From positions 57,349,001 to 57,413,000 of the forward strand of contig JAJNNQ010000075.1 of assembly GCA_027886175.1 (NCBI GenBank): a stretch of 64,000 nucleotides of DNA, in the 5' to 3' direction. The position numbers were made by a program, and so were the translations under genes. The number at the start of each line of letters is the position of its first letter. Positions within the stretch are counted from its first letter, which is position 1. Positions 24,046 to 38,000 of the stretch are shown piece by piece. The notes under the pieces were generated by a model that worked only from the letters and a program-made list of their open reading frames with translations, was not told the DNA's origin and searched no databases. The DNA comes from Phylloscopus collybita. Its lineage: Eukaryota; Chordata; Aves; Passeriformes; Phylloscopidae.

Positions 24046-25079
24046 ACCATATACTGACAAAATGACACAGGTCAGCTGTGCATGTTTAAGCAACAAGAGG
24101 CTCCAGCCTTACGTTGCTCAGGGTGTAGTGATGCTGAGCAGTTGAAGCTTACTTCTCTATTAAGGGAACTAGATTTTGCACTTTAATATTATGATCAGTC
24201 TAATATTTGGCTCTGAGATCACAAAAGAAAAGCACAAAAACCAGAGATATCCCAAATAATAAGCTGCAGGTTTAACACTCAGAGTTCTTCCCTCTAAATC
24301 ACCTGCAGAGGAACAGTTTGCCAAACTACTGCCTCTGCAAGTTTCTACGTGGTATACTTTAAGTGATTTCTCAGTGGTCTACAAGGAGCATTTTAGTTTT
24401 AGCAGTTACGCCACTTACGTCATTTGTAGATGGGATATTACAGGTGATATAATTTCTGAGATGATTTAAAAGTTAATTCATAAATACTCTGGGTTATAGA
24501 GTGATTTTTTTTTCTTTATATCTGTATACTGCCCTTAAATGTTATTTGAAATGCACTTTAAAAAGTGAACATAAATTCATCACTAAGTTGTCCTTACCCT
24601 TGCAAAATAAACCATTTCAATTTTAAAAGTCCTACTGAAGAGGTTTAATTTCCACAGTAGGTCTGAATGAAATCATAATATCACTCATTTAATTTAATGA
24701 AATGCTGCATTTCCCAAAATAAGCTACCAGAAGTCATATTCACATTCTGAGTTACAAGATGAAAATTTTAATAGGATTAATATTGGATTTCATACTACTT
24801 TCAAAATCAGAAAGACATGATGTAGAGGAAAAGGCAATACGTTCATTCAGTTTTCATTGCTTTACGGTTTAATGGAAACCTGACAAATCAGATATATAAG
24901 GTAGATACAGACAATAAATAGAATACGTGAGAGCACTAAAAAAGAAGAAGATGAATCCTATTTATTGGTTTTGCTTACAAAGGAGGCGAGAATTTTCCCT
25001 CTCTGGAACTATTCTTTATGGGTGAGTTCAAAGTACTGCTTAACTGGAGTTGGTGTTAGGAGAATAAATTGTGACTGTA
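24046..25079. other. Intergenic: nothing recognised
   Basis: About 1 kb of AT-rich sequence without open frames of interest, repeats or recognised elements. Confidence 0.5.
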
Positions 25080-26160
25080 GCAATTCCAACTTGTGAAAGA
25101 AAGCTGGATAATGATCTGGATAACTATAGATCAGCACCATTACCCACAGAGGACAAAGTGGTAGAAACAAGAGGATAAGTACTGGTACTACAAAGAGTCA
25201 ACAGAGTTTTTGTAGAGAAAAGCCATGTCTGACACATGCACAAGAGTCCTCAAAGACAGCAATAAACTTGAGAGAAAATAAAAAGCAATCATTTCGATAA
25301 TAAAGTATTCTTGGCTTTTCAGTACATTCTGAACAAATGTTCCTAAATAAATGAAGAGGCCAGAGATACAAGGGAAGATTCAGCCATGGTAAGAAGGAAA
25401 ACATGGCAATTAATGATCTGTTTTCACAACGACAGGGAGGTCTCAGAGAGACCTTTTTGGTTTTTCTCTGTTGTCAAATATGTTTACAAATAAATCTGAA
25501 AATTACAGGAGCAATGATGTGATATAGCTCTCTAAGAATACAAAATCAGGCACAAGGGGCAAAGCTGAATGTGAAGTATAACAAAAAGACCTTAGAACAT
25601 TTGAATGAAGCATCAAACAAATGGAAGATAAAGTAGCAAATTAACTCAAATTAACGAATACAAGGTAATTATTTTAAAAAGTCACCTGGGGACATCATCA
25701 CAATAAAAGATTCTGCTTTATTATGATGTGAAAGAGCTTCTGAGATTTCTGCAGGTAGCTCTTTGAAAATATCATATAGAATTTTCAGCAGACAAAAAGG
25801 CAAAATATGAGAACTTGGTTAGAATGCATATTCTTGCATTCTGCCTGCAGTCCTGTTCAGCCCATTAAAAAAAAAAACCAAACCAAACCTAACCACAAAA
25901 CAAACAAACAAACAAACCCAAACAAACAACAAAACAACAACAACAAAAAAAAACAAAACAAAACAAAAAAACAAAACAAAACAAAAAACCAAACAAACAA
26001 AAAAAAAAAACCCCTAACATTAAAATTAAAAAAAAAAATATGGATCAAAATACAGGAAGTGTGTTGAAAGAGATGGAGTACCTTCTATAGGTTTGGAGAG
26101 AGGCTACTGACAGGAGATGGAAGGCGCACAGAATTATTGGTGAAATGGAGTGAGAGAATT
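25080..26160 (+). mobile_element. Decayed CR1/L3-like LINE ORF2 fragment, interrupted by an A/C tract
   Basis: The stretch around 25120-25270, with GAGTCAACAGAGTTTTTGTA, GAAAAGCCATGTCTGAC and AGAGTCCTC spaced as in amniote CR1/L3 reverse-transcriptase genes, marks a plus-strand remnant. Further along, 25610-25700 resembles the region just after the catalytic motif. The frame is broken many times and no intact reverse transcriptase exists. An A/C-rich low-complexity tract sits inside it (25864-26040). The outer limits are approximate and the family is not certain. Confidence 0.45.
25864..26040 (+). repeat. A/C-rich low-complexity tract (AAAC/AAAAC)n
   Basis: About 175 bases almost devoid of T and G on the plus strand, built from AAAC, AAAAC and A runs. 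The open frames across it, Lys/Asn/Gln-rich on plus and Phe/Leu-rich on minus, are artefacts of this composition. Confidence 0.95.
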
Positions 26161-29100
26161 GTGAAATCTAGAATATGATTCCTATTTCTTTTTTTAAGAA
26201 TGTGCTCTTGATGATTGTGAGGGACAAGTCATCAAACAAGGTCTTGATTTGATACAATGCATAATAGTTTTAAATTTTCTTATTAGCATGCTTTTCATAT
26301 TCTATTTCAAAAAAAAAAGACAAAAAAAAAAGCACACCAAAATATTATTTGCATGCAATCTCTATAAAAAACCTAAAAAGAAAGAAATTTTTTACCTGGA
26401 TCTGGTCATATCATGTATCACTGGCCAAGTATTGGTATGTACTGGACTTCCATTGGGTGACCCTGGTTCCTTCAAAGCTGTCTGTTTGTCTGTCAGTTAA
26501 ACTAAAACATACGAAAGACCTGAAAGATTCTTTTTTTCCCTGTGTTCCCCCAAGCAGGTCAAAAAGGCTTGAAGATACTCAGATTCTCAAGCTCCAAGGG
26601 AGTCTTGACAAGCAATCTCCTACACTGGTGACCACAGAGCTCTTGCAATATTCAAGGCTCCCTGAGAAGCTTGGCAGTCTCAAGGGCTCTTTGCCTTCTG
26701 AAGTCCCAAGGGCTCCTTGTCTTCCTTGCTTAAAAGTCTGGAGTCTCAGGTTCTTCCCACTTGAGGGTTAGCAGGAAGGCTTTCTCTTGGCCAGACACCC
26801 TTCCTGGGATTTCTGGAGTCCCTGTTTTGACACTCAGTATCTACAGAGTCTGGAAATCCTGGTTTCCAGACTAACTTTCAGTAACCAGTAGCATCCCACA
26901 GCCTGTGCTTCTACAATTCTACAATTTGGGTAAAAGCCTGTAATGGGATATACAGCTTTAGTCCTTGAAATATGCATCCTGTTATTTGATCTGATTCATT
27001 TACATTCCCAGAGGCAAAATCTCAGTTTAAATTTAGTTAATATAGATTGAACTCTTAATTCAACAACTCAGGTGGGCTACATACTGCTATAAAGAGCAAA
27101 GAAACCTTAGCCAACCAAACAAAACTCACAAAAACCCAACAGATCACCACTCATTTAACAGTTTACAAAAAAGTTAGCAGCTTGGATGTAATAAAAACTG
27201 TTCCTTGAGTCAAATATTTTCTATGTTTCACGACCCTAAGTAAAATAAGTCTTGCTTATTTTTTGTCTTTTTTTTTTTTTCCATAATGCCACATTAAACT
27301 GTAATATTTAAAAGAGAAAGAAAGAAATTCACTTGCTTGGTATGATTCAATGTGTGAAAGGAAAGAAATGCAAATCATTCATATGTTTTGCTGTTCCTTA
27401 GTCCTCAATGCACTCTGCATTTACATGTATTTTGAGTGCATTGAATGAATGCTCTTTCCAAAATCTTGCTATAACTACAACATACAATCCATTACTTTTG
27501 GCTATACATCAGGAAAAAAACCCAAACCCTGTTTAAATTCCTCATTTCAAAGTCAGTTCTCATCCTTAAGCAAAGACAGAATTTCTTTTATTTTCTTGAT
27601 TTAACATGGACCCATAACTGATGTTGTTTTCCCCAGTGTTTAATTACAGACTAAGTGGATTCATCTTTTAAGCAACTTTAGGTTTGGAAACTGCAGTTCA
27701 GATGGGAGCAAGTGTTCTAATTTTTTATGACTGATTAAATGAAGAAAGATCATAATGGAAACAAAAATAAAAGCAAGAAAAGAACATCAGCTCAAAAGTT
27801 TATTCTATTATGTGCCCTACAGATGCCATAGATGAAAGGGAGTATTTGTTCTGTGGTGAATCCAACATTTTTAAGAACTACATTAATAAGGTTTGGCCAT
27901 ATTCCAGAGTAAGCCAAAGTTTTCCTGAAGTATCTGTCACAATTTTGCTTTCTCCTACAGCACAAAAGGAAACTCCTTCTCTGTTGAAAATCTATCATAT
28001 TCATCCCATATGTAAAAGGGATATCATATTCATCCCTTTCCAAAAGTGTAATATGGATGTGAACAATCTGATTTGAATAGCCAGGTTCGAAGAATTGTTT
28101 TACTTTCACAGGTGAAATAAACCTATTTAAAATATGAATTTATGCCTCTGTATTACAGTTACGTATTACCAATGACAAGAATACAGTGAGATTTTTTTAA
28201 AATTTATTAAATTTTGAATTTTTTACTTGAGCAATAATAGTTGTTAGAAGAGTAATGAATGGTTCAAAAATGTGACAGAATACTTAGCAGAAAATAATTT
28301 TGACTGGATTACACTCTGAGAAATTCTGAACAGCTATTAATGAACAATGTGTTAGGAACTATGAAGAATTTATCTTCTGCATTCATGTAGCATTAAGCTT
28401 TTTCAAAGACATCACAAGATGAAAGTTTGAGTGATGATGGGCAATGATCACACATACATATTAAACATATAGAAGTAGAGGTGGCTTCAAGCTTTAAAGT
28501 TTCAGAATCCTGACATGCATTGAAAAGATACAAGATACACATCTATACATGTCAGGATTAATAGACTTATATAGCAGACAACACACTTACCAAAATACAG
28601 CCAAGATCAACCGACTCCTTGAAGAAAATGATGTACTACACCAAGATTTGATGATACCCAAAGTACTTTGCAAAAATAAGTTCTCAGTAGCCCAGTCTTT
28701 TCCTCATGAGTTCCCTTAAAAATGGTACAGGGTGGGAAAAATGGAGGGGGACAGTCTGCCATAAGAAAGTGTAGATGATCGCTTTATGCAAGCAGCAAAA
28801 ACCTGTTCTTCTCACCCTGAAGTACAGAATGGTGACTAATTAGTCTTCTCTGCTTTGACACCTACCATTGACTGTCCTTGGGGCAAGCAGTGTGTAAAAA
28901 TTTATCTCTGCAATCTTAGTAGCTTGAAAAAATGGGGTGATCAGATATATTTAGGGTTTTGACTAGTGTTCATGTGGTCACAAGAGTGTCTTACATTGTC
29001 AGATAAATTAGCATACCATTAGTATTTCAAAATCAGCAGGGTATTCCGTAATGTAAAAATACTTTGTGCAGAAAATGCCTTTCTCTCTGCAAAATATACT

Positions 29101-32100
29101 TGAGCAGATATTCTAATATTTCCAGAGGATAGTCATAACAAAAAGAGAATGTAGCTCCTTCAGAAGGTAATGAAAAGTCAAACAAGATTTATTTAGCATT
29201 TACACCAGCATACACTCATTTTGGAGTTTTTCGCATGGTGTCAAATGCTGGTGGTGTCAAGAATAATAAGATATTTCTGAATATATTGAAAAATGTCATG
29301 CTGGAAAACAGGTATTCCTAATGGTATGATCACATGTCTGGGGATTCGAAAACTTTGATAGTGATTTATTTTTGAGAGATTCACTATACAAGCTGTTCAA
29401 GTACCAGTTCATGGGTAAATGGCACTTAGAATGTTGATAAAGGCAGCCTAGTAATGGTGACATGAATGATAAAGTGATATTAATAGCAGGTCCTTGGCCC
29501 TTTTCTTGTTGCAAGTTGAAAATAAGCAACCACTTGATTTTCTGGTGTCTTATGAACTACCAAGTGACCGCTGTAATCCTCTGTAAAGCTGATGTATATC
29601 CTTGCCTTAAGCTACAAGATCTGGAAATAGAACAGCAGAAGATAATCTGATTCTTATTACAATTTATTTTCTTTTTTTTTTTTTGATTCAAAATAAAATA
29701 GAAATCTTTGTTCACTTTATGTGTGTGCTTTTAAGTGTAAAGTTTAGGATATTCACCTGGACGATAAGATTCAAAATTGTTTTTTTGTCTGCACTGAAAA
29801 ACTATCACTCAAAATATATCTTCAGGTCATGACCTTGAGCAATCAGCCTGTGATAATGTTTTCACCAACACAGGGAAACAATGCAATACAACAAAAATGT
29901 TCTGACATAAGATGAGGTCACAGTTACTTCTTTCTGAGCACATTTTTGTCTCAGTCTTCACTCTGATCTATTTTTATCAAAACACTTTCAGAAGACCTCT
30001 AAAAGTTACAGCCAGACCCTTTTTTTCTTTCAAACATATTAAAGCAAGAGCTCTTTGTCATATGGCTTAATAGTGCATAGAGAAACAAGTCTTGATCATA
30101 TTTACTCTCAGCAGGGTGTTATACTTCCATTCATTTCAATTTTAGACAACCAGTACACTGAATTGTATAAGTACATAAATTAAATTTGTTAGGATCCAAG
30201 AAACAGCTACATAATCTACTTGACTCATATTCTCAAAACATTTTCTGAAACATTTATGATCATATGTGCTTATGACTAGAAAATTATCTTACATGTACAA
30301 ATGATAGCACAGCAAATCTGAACCCAAAAGCTTCCTGCAGGAGCTCAAGCTACCAGGCAGTATCAACACACCCACCTCGCGTTGCTATGTGCACCATTTT
30401 CACTCATATAAGAATTCTTACCCATACATGAGGCTCTATTTTGAAACACTTTGATAGATAACAGGTGGATACATTAGGGTTATCTTCTCTCTCATCTTCC
30501 AAAACAGCTCCTCTGTTTTCTCAGACCTGTGAAGAACCCCAGACCCTTTGGAAGAATCTCTGTACATTTAAGCTGAGGAATTAGGAGACAATTCTGTGTT
30601 TACTAGCTGGATAACTGGATTCTCAAGGTAAAAATGAGTATTAATTCAAGGCAGATGTAGATGATTTTCCTGCTAAAAAAAAACAAAAACCCACATCCAT
30701 AGAAGTTGCTTAACATTTCATGGCAGTTTTTCTAGTTTCAGAAATATACAAGGTTGTGCAAACATTCATGTTAACACCCTAAAAGAAATTATTGAGTCAT
30801 CTTACTTTCTCTGTTCCATGACAGACTGGGAATGCATAGGGATTATGTCCAAGAAAATGTACAGTAATTTTTTGGTGACAAACTCAATTTCTGAACTTAT
30901 CCACAGGTCTCGATATCACAGATACAGAGATGTGACTGAATGAAATTCTTATGTGAGCAAAAAAATATACAAAAAGGCACTAAAATAAAGCTTTTCTTCA
31001 CCTTATTATCCTAATTTTTGCATCTTACACATTTTAGGCATAACAAACTTTTTCTTCAAAATTCCAAATACATGTCTTCCAGTTAGGGATGTCTAAATTA
31101 TCTCCATATTGTTTTAGAACAGCAGAACTAGTATCTTCTCAACAACTGCATGCAGATTGGACACCTGAAAAATGACTCATAAGCCATTAAATATTATAGA
31201 AAGAACAAACCTTATGTTCCAGAGAGCATACTTAAATAGACAAGACAGAGAAGTCAATTCTTTAAACTGTAGGCAGGCAGGAATTTCTTGATTGCAAAGA
31301 AAGATGAGAAAAATTGTCTCAATGCTACGTGGCACAGGTTTCTAATATCCAGAGAAAGCATCTGCCATGAACATTCAAGGTTCAATTATCCAAATATACA
31401 TTGGATTTATTGCTTTTCACTGCAATTTCAATGCATTTTGTTTTAGCAGTCTGTAAGAATTCAGTGTCCTATTCACAGCTGCATTACAGTAATTGCAAAA
31501 ATTATTTCATCATATTGTACAAAGTGAGCTGAAAGAGAACTCCTTTAACATTTGCTGTTCATGAGCTACTGTATGGTTGTTTTGCCATCTAAAATACTCC
31601 TCTTTCCATGACTGATGTCGTGGTTCATTTCTTACTGACAGTAAGTGAGGAGATTGTCTTGAGCAATCTGCATCTTCTTGGGTTTAGATTATTAGGCTTA
31701 TTTCAGTGTGAAGTGGTAGCTTTTGGCTGCAAAGATGTCACCACATCTTTTCACAATCTAAGTTCAGGAAAGAGGTTTAGTAAATCAATTAAGCATAAAT
31801 CTAAAATAGAGATATTGTGGAAAACAATGTTTCAGTTGTTGATCTTATTTCTCTTCAGGTCTTTGACAAGGAGCGTAAACTTACAGTGGCCTTTACCTTG
31901 ATTATTACAAGCAAATCAAACTGAAATTTAAATATCTCTGGTTTGCATTTACAAAAAAAAAAAAAGGTGGTTTTTTTTGTTTTGTTGTTGTTTTGGGGGT
32001 TTTGTACTTGTTTATTTGTTTGTTTGTTTTCACAATAATTGGTAATTTTCTTGTCAGATGATTGCACATGACAACACAAGATTTTTTTGTAGAATAATCA

Positions 32101-32239
32101 CATGGTACACAGTATAAATTCTCCACAATATCAGGCAGCAAAGTGCTCTTCTTTTTAATAGATACTTTTTCTTCTTTCACATTTTCTGTTACTAGATGAG
32201 CTGCAATAAAACTTTGTTAGAGCTACAGCGGGTGTATGA
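26161..32239. other. Intergenic: no gene seen
   Basis: About 6 kb of mostly AT-rich DNA. The stretch at 26545-26880 is GC-richer with short degenerate internal repeats of a CAAGGGCTC type and ends in a perfect hairpin at 26847-26872. A T run is at about 27270-27281 and a mixed A then G/T tract at 31950-32030. No exon or mobile element was recognised in the rest. Confidence 0.5.
31950..32030 (+). repeat. A run followed by G/T-rich tract
   Basis: An A run is followed by T/G-only sequence of GTTTTGTTGTTG and TTTGTTTG type. It begins about 215 bases upstream of the solo LTR but lies outside its target-site duplication. Confidence 0.85.
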
Positions 32240-33002
32240 GATATTGTCTTGGGTTATGGAGCCAAAAACGTGTATTCTATTTCATTTGTTGAAAGCAGTT
32301 GGGGAGATGTTTTTCTTTATCTCTTGTAACTCTGGGGGGAGGGGGGCAGATGCATTCTAATAATGGGCCAACTGCTAAAACCAGGTGGGGCAGTGTTTCT
32401 TATCTCTTTCACCATCTGTCTTCCTTCCAGGGGGATATTTTTTGCTAATGGGCCATTAAGGCTCACTTAAGGGCACAACATATTCTATCATCCCCATTGT
32501 GAGATGCTCCACCCAGTGGGGGGGAGCCAACCATTCCTACCTGGATAAAAACTGAGATGTAGGAACACAGGTATCTGGTTCCACCTGATTCCTGGAGGAA
32601 GACTGGACCCTTCTCACCATCACTGGACCCTTTTCTACAGGATCATCTCTGCTCCAACAGAACCACATTTGCCACTCCAGGAGAACTTACTGTGCACTGC
32701 TTCCAACACCCTGACCAACAGGGTGTCAGGTTGTAGCTCTGGCTCTGTCAGGGTTTCTAGGATTGTTGCTTGTTTGTTTGCTTATTTGGTGGTTTTGTTT
32801 TGTTTTGTTTTGTTTTTTTCGACTACATTTGTATTGTTAATATTCCTGGTAAATAACTGTTATTCCTATTCCCAAATCTTTGCCTGAAAGCCCTTAATTG
32901 CAAAATTATAATTTGGAGGGGTGAGGGGTTTAAATTTTCCATTCTGAGGGAAAATACAGTTTTCCCTGGCAGATACCTGTCTTTCCAAACCCAAACAGAT
33001 AT
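32240..33002 (+). mobile_element. Solo LTR of an endogenous retrovirus with 5-bp target-site duplications
   Basis: The element runs from TGTCTTGGGTT (32245) to AACCCAAACA (32997), 753 bp, with imperfect terminal inverted repeats in the TG...CA form of retroviral LTRs. It is flanked by a perfect 5-bp direct repeat GATAT at 32240-32244 and 32998-33002. A TATA-like GGATAAAAA lies at about 32543 and a TTTTG-rich stretch at about 32790-32820. The overall sequence resembles an LTR type I associate with passerine birds. A 5-bp duplication fits ERVL-like or some ERVK-like elements. No internal retroviral genes are present, so this is what remains after recombination between two LTRs. Orientation is taken from the TATA-like motif and the order of regions. 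Confidence 0.85.
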
Positions 33003-36000
33003 GAGAGATTTGCCTTTCTTTTTTCAATCAGATGCAAAAGGAAGCTGAAAACTTTTGATAAAAGTGAGTAGAAAATAGGCTTCAAAATATGGCCAATTTT
33101 AGTTTTTAATATTACTAAGATATTAACAATTAATGGGATCTTCTGAATTTATTCCTTCAGGTTGTTGTTGCCACTTTTCTAGAATACTAAAACTATTCAT
33201 CCTGAGCAATATTTCCTTGATAATTTGAACACAAGATTTCTTAACCCCAGACAACCACTTTTATGTTAGACAGCAGATTGCTGCTGACTCTTCTGTCTAT
33301 GGAAAGGACTGCAGTAGACATATATCATGACAAATGAAATGATGAATTGCATATTTTGATTAAAACTATGATTACACTGGAATAATAAGGAAAACTTTTT
33401 TTTTACTTACCTTTCCTTCCAATCAACTGTTATACAATATATTTTAAAAGTAAATTCTTTAACTTGCCACATAAATAATAATCTTTCATAATTGATTATA
33501 AACTTGTAACTATTCCTTCAGTCTAAGATTTCTCTTTACTATCTATTTATATAAATATAAATGTGTTCATAAATGCACACATAAATAAAGTTTGCCATTC
33601 ACATCAGACAGTCCGATTTCCTTTTGCACAGGGAAACTGCTTTTTAGACACAGACCACTGCCAAGAGGAAAAATTACTTAACTGACTTAAATGTAACTGA
33701 TTTTCTTTGTCTAACATTGTCTCCGAATGCAAACACTAGGCCAACTTCTTCTAAATTGCGGTGTTTGCAACTGTAGAGTAGTAAGGAAAAAAAAACCACA
33801 TAGAATAGAAAAAAGATGTTCTGAACTGAAATGGGAACTTTTGGTTCAGTGAGAGCTGAAAGGAATATGACAAGATTACTTTAAGGGTACTCTTTTCTCC
33901 TGTTAACTATATGTTACAGATAAAATTGAAATCATGGAGAGGATGAAAAGAGATGTTAGTCATTTACACTTCAAAAGATTTTCACAATGACTAAATTGTC
34001 TGTTCTAAGTGTTAGTGTCACACATACAGATTGTGCATGATTCAAAATGCTTTTTGCAAAATACATAAAAAAGCTAGTCCTTGCTTTGTTCTCGGGAGCA
34101 CTCTGGTAGTTTCAGGGTATAAATCAGTGAAGATAGGGAAGCAGAATAGACTCCTGATTTGTTAGACAAAATATCTAGTGGTTTTGAGGCTTTAAATAAT
34201 GTATTTGCACCATAAATGTCATCACTTCTGATTCAAATATTTTGGAATACTAGTTAAAACAAAAAGTTTCAATTCAACAAGGGCATGTAACAAGAAAGTT
34301 ATCTGCAAGAAGTATCCTTGCTTTGCTCTTCAAGAGTAACAATAGATCTCCGAGAAAATAACAAGATTCAAATATTTTCATTATATAGTTAAATATGAAC
34401 AACGATTCCATTCCTTAAAGTACTTAATGGCCATTTAAACTCAGTGAAAGAAGGAAGATCTGTCATTCATTCTGTATAAATTAACATCCTAAATGCAATC
34501 TCACATTACATACGTAGTAGATTTCATCAAAGCTATAAGGTTTTCAGCTCTCTCTATGATCATCAGCTTGAACTGCAAAGCCCTTAATGAGATAAAATGT
34601 AGTAGCATCAAGCCATGGTCAGATTTTGTCAGATTATATTATATGATATATTTCAGAAATGCTGGCTTGTAAAGATCCTTTTGGCATTAAAAGTTGGTAC
34701 TTTAGTAATTCTGGAACATCTGTAGCCATGAGAAGATTTTAAAGATCTAAATTTTGGATTTTGACATCTGAAATGGCATTTATCACTCACAAATCTTTGT
34801 CTCAGTAATTTTATTTCTGTCTTATTTTAAGACATCAAAAACTGTTCAAGATAAATAAATTCTAGCACTCTTATTTAGGGTGCTGTGATCTTTGAAAATA
34901 TGTTTACATACTCATTTGAATAGATTTCACCATCTGTTCAGATATGAGTGGCTCCTAAATGATGATCTGCATAATGGTACTTGAAGTTTCCTTCACATGT
35001 GGGAAGTTTTCATTGCCAACCCATCTTTGACTGCTGCCCTACAAAGCAGTAGAGTCACTCACTGAGAAGGGCAAGAAGAGTTTTTATTTTAAAACTGTTT
35101 TGCAAATGTCTTTAGTGCAGTCTTTCTAGCTCTTATTATATTGAATTCATTTACATGAAGAGAAATAAATTTAAAGAACCCTTAAATTAAGTGTATATGT
35201 ATTTCATAATTTGAAATAAAATATTAATGATTGCAGAGCTATATGAATTATCAAAAAAAAACCCATAAAAAAGATGTTTACATAGCCTGTATAAGTGCAG
35301 AAAGGATATTAAGAGATCCTGGAATTGTTTCTCTTGATAAAGATAGTGTCTAGGACATCCTGTATGTTTTTTTATCAACCAACAGCCACAGTAAATTATT
35401 GATATTTTACATTTGCTCTAGTAGTGACATGCAAAGACTGAGGCAAGGTGTCCTGACATTTCACTCAGATAATCTGTGACTAGTGGGTCAAAATTTAATT
35501 TCTCACAGATTTTCAAAATTTAGTTTTAATAATCTTACACATTTCAATATGAAAATGTCAACTTTAGGTGATTTAATTTTGGATCCGATTTCCCCTTCTG
35601 ACATTTTGAACTATGCTGAAACCCACTGAGTTTCACTCTTCCCAGTGCATCTCTTCTCTCCTACTTTATTTATTACTTGCTCTCATTTCTTGATCAGGTA
35701 TTGTTAGCAGTGCTATCGTTTTCAAATTTTTAACCCATAAGAAAATATTCTGGTCTTTGGTAATGATTAGATAGGGCAGGCATACATTTTACACTGAAAA
35801 TGTTGAGATAAATAGTGCCTAATGTAGTATGTGGTTTTGAAGAGTCTGAAGAGTTTGAGGTGGCTGTTGGGAGTGCAAAAAAAAAAAAAAAAAGCAAAGA
35901 GGAAAATTTGCCAGAGAGAAGTAACAAGAATTAATGCAAAACTTCATTAAAACATCTGACAGAATGAGACGTCACTGTCTCTATAAGACGAAGTCTTTTC

Positions 36001-37879
36001 TTCAGCCTAACAACTCACCTCTGCCTTTGTGTGACACTGAACCAGATGTAGGAACTGATCTGGCTTTATTTTTTAAATTTTTTTTTTGATTCATTTCACC
36101 AGTTAACTATCAACTCATGGTGAAAGTTGGTTGCATTTAGAGAGGGACTGCCAAAGTCTAAGTGAAACTGAAAACTTAAAAAATCAAGTTGATTAAAAAT
36201 TGATTTGACTGAAAATTGAATTGATTTCTGAATTGAAATGAAAGAATGCCTCACTCTTAATAGGTCAGATTTTCCCAGAAGTTACCACTTTTTCAAGTAA
36301 ATACCTCAGACACAGTGGGTCATTTATTATTTGTTTTTGAGGCATTTCTGTGTCACTTGGGAAACATGTTAGCATGATTGCAGCCAGAAAAGATCTCTCT
36401 GGACGAAGGCTATAATAAAATGGTCAATGACTTATTAAATTGGTTGATAAGAGAAGTAGAATAGCCTCAGGCATACAAGGGTGCAGAAGAATAACTGGAA
36501 TCTCTTATTTACAGAGTAGACATTTTGGCTCTCTAAATATCTTTAAGAAGAAAAATCTTGATAAGTTTATTGTCTGAGTTTAACAAAAAAAGAATTTTAG
36601 GAGCCCATTACTGTATTGAACATACCCATCAGGATTTTTTTAGGGACATTTTAAAATAATAAATAAATTTAATTATGCAGCTTTTTTCCTCCCTGAAATT
36701 TCTGACAAAACCATTTCCATTTTAGCAATGCCTGCAAGTGTACATGTTTGTCTGATGTAACTAATGAGATTTCAGTCTTCATTATATTTGATCAAATCCC
36801 TTGAAAACCACTGGCTTTAAAAATCTGAGAAGTAGCTAAGCCACCCTCTTGTGTGTGTGCATACATGTGTGTGGCAGTCCCAGAAATCTTACTGAATCAG
36901 TGGAAATGATACTGTGGTAGTGATTATTTAGATCAATCGCTATAACTTGGCAGAGAGCGGTGATCCACACTTAATTGTTTTGTTCTCCTTTAATTGCAGT
37001 ATAATTTGCTCAAAAGCTCTTGAATTGAACTATGGAAATCAAGGTCATATATCTGCAGTTTTATTTGTCATATAGAACAAAACTGTCAGCTCTGAGCTTC
37101 CTGCATGAACAAACATTAACTGACTAATTTCTGCTTGCGCTCAAAGCAGAAGTTAAATACTTTGTAATTCTCTGATCTTATCTCAGAAATAATTTCTCTT
37201 AATGATCAAATGCAATCCTTTAGGAAGATTTCAGCTGTGACAATACAGCATGACACATTAGCTTTTTTCTTGCTCCCTTAGCAACAAGCACTGTGCATTG
37301 TTCCTTTATTAAGGTATAACTTTGTTAATCCTGAGTCTTGTGAGAAGTAAGGCACCTTTATTTCTAAGGATCTCACTGGAGATTGGTAGTGAGTATCACA
37401 CCACAAAGCAGATTACATGCTCATAACATTAGAAATAATTTTATCATATTTCTCCCTGTTTGTAATGTAATATTTCATTATACATTATACTACATTTCAT
37501 TATGTTCCCATTTGATGTAGGTTTCTGGTCTGAATCCTGATCATTCCTTATCTAAAAGTTTAAACTGTGCAAAATTCTATCAAAATTAGATACAGGATTT
37601 TAGTTTTCTACACTTTTTTCTTTCTATTTCCCCTTTCCCCTGTGAGACATGGAGGGAAAAGGGAGGAAATGGGGAGAAAATTCAAGTGAGAAACAAGTTA
37701 AATGTTTCTACTAGTTCACAAATTCCAGTATCGTAGAAACCAGCATGAATAATTACATCCACACCCAGAGCTGTAATGGTGCAAAAGACTGAAATTCAGA
37801 AAGATCTGATTATAGATTTCTACTTCAGTTATTTGTAAATATAAAGCTGCTGTATCTGTGTTCAGATAGATTTTAGACA

Positions 37880-38000
37880 TTAAAAAAATATAAAAAATCA
37901 ACAAAATAAACCCAGACAAAACTAACCTAACCCATAATCCAACCCAACACAGCCCAAAAATCACAAAACCCCCACCAAAACCCAAAATCAATGCTCCCCT
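37880..38000 (+). repeat. A/C-rich tract
   Basis: About 120 bases dominated by A and C with AACCC and CCAAAA words. The reverse strand is the G/T-type tract seen elsewhere in the window. Confidence 0.8.

Noticed and set aside
25807..26067. Lys/Asn-rich frame
   Set aside because: Artefact of the A/C-rich tract.
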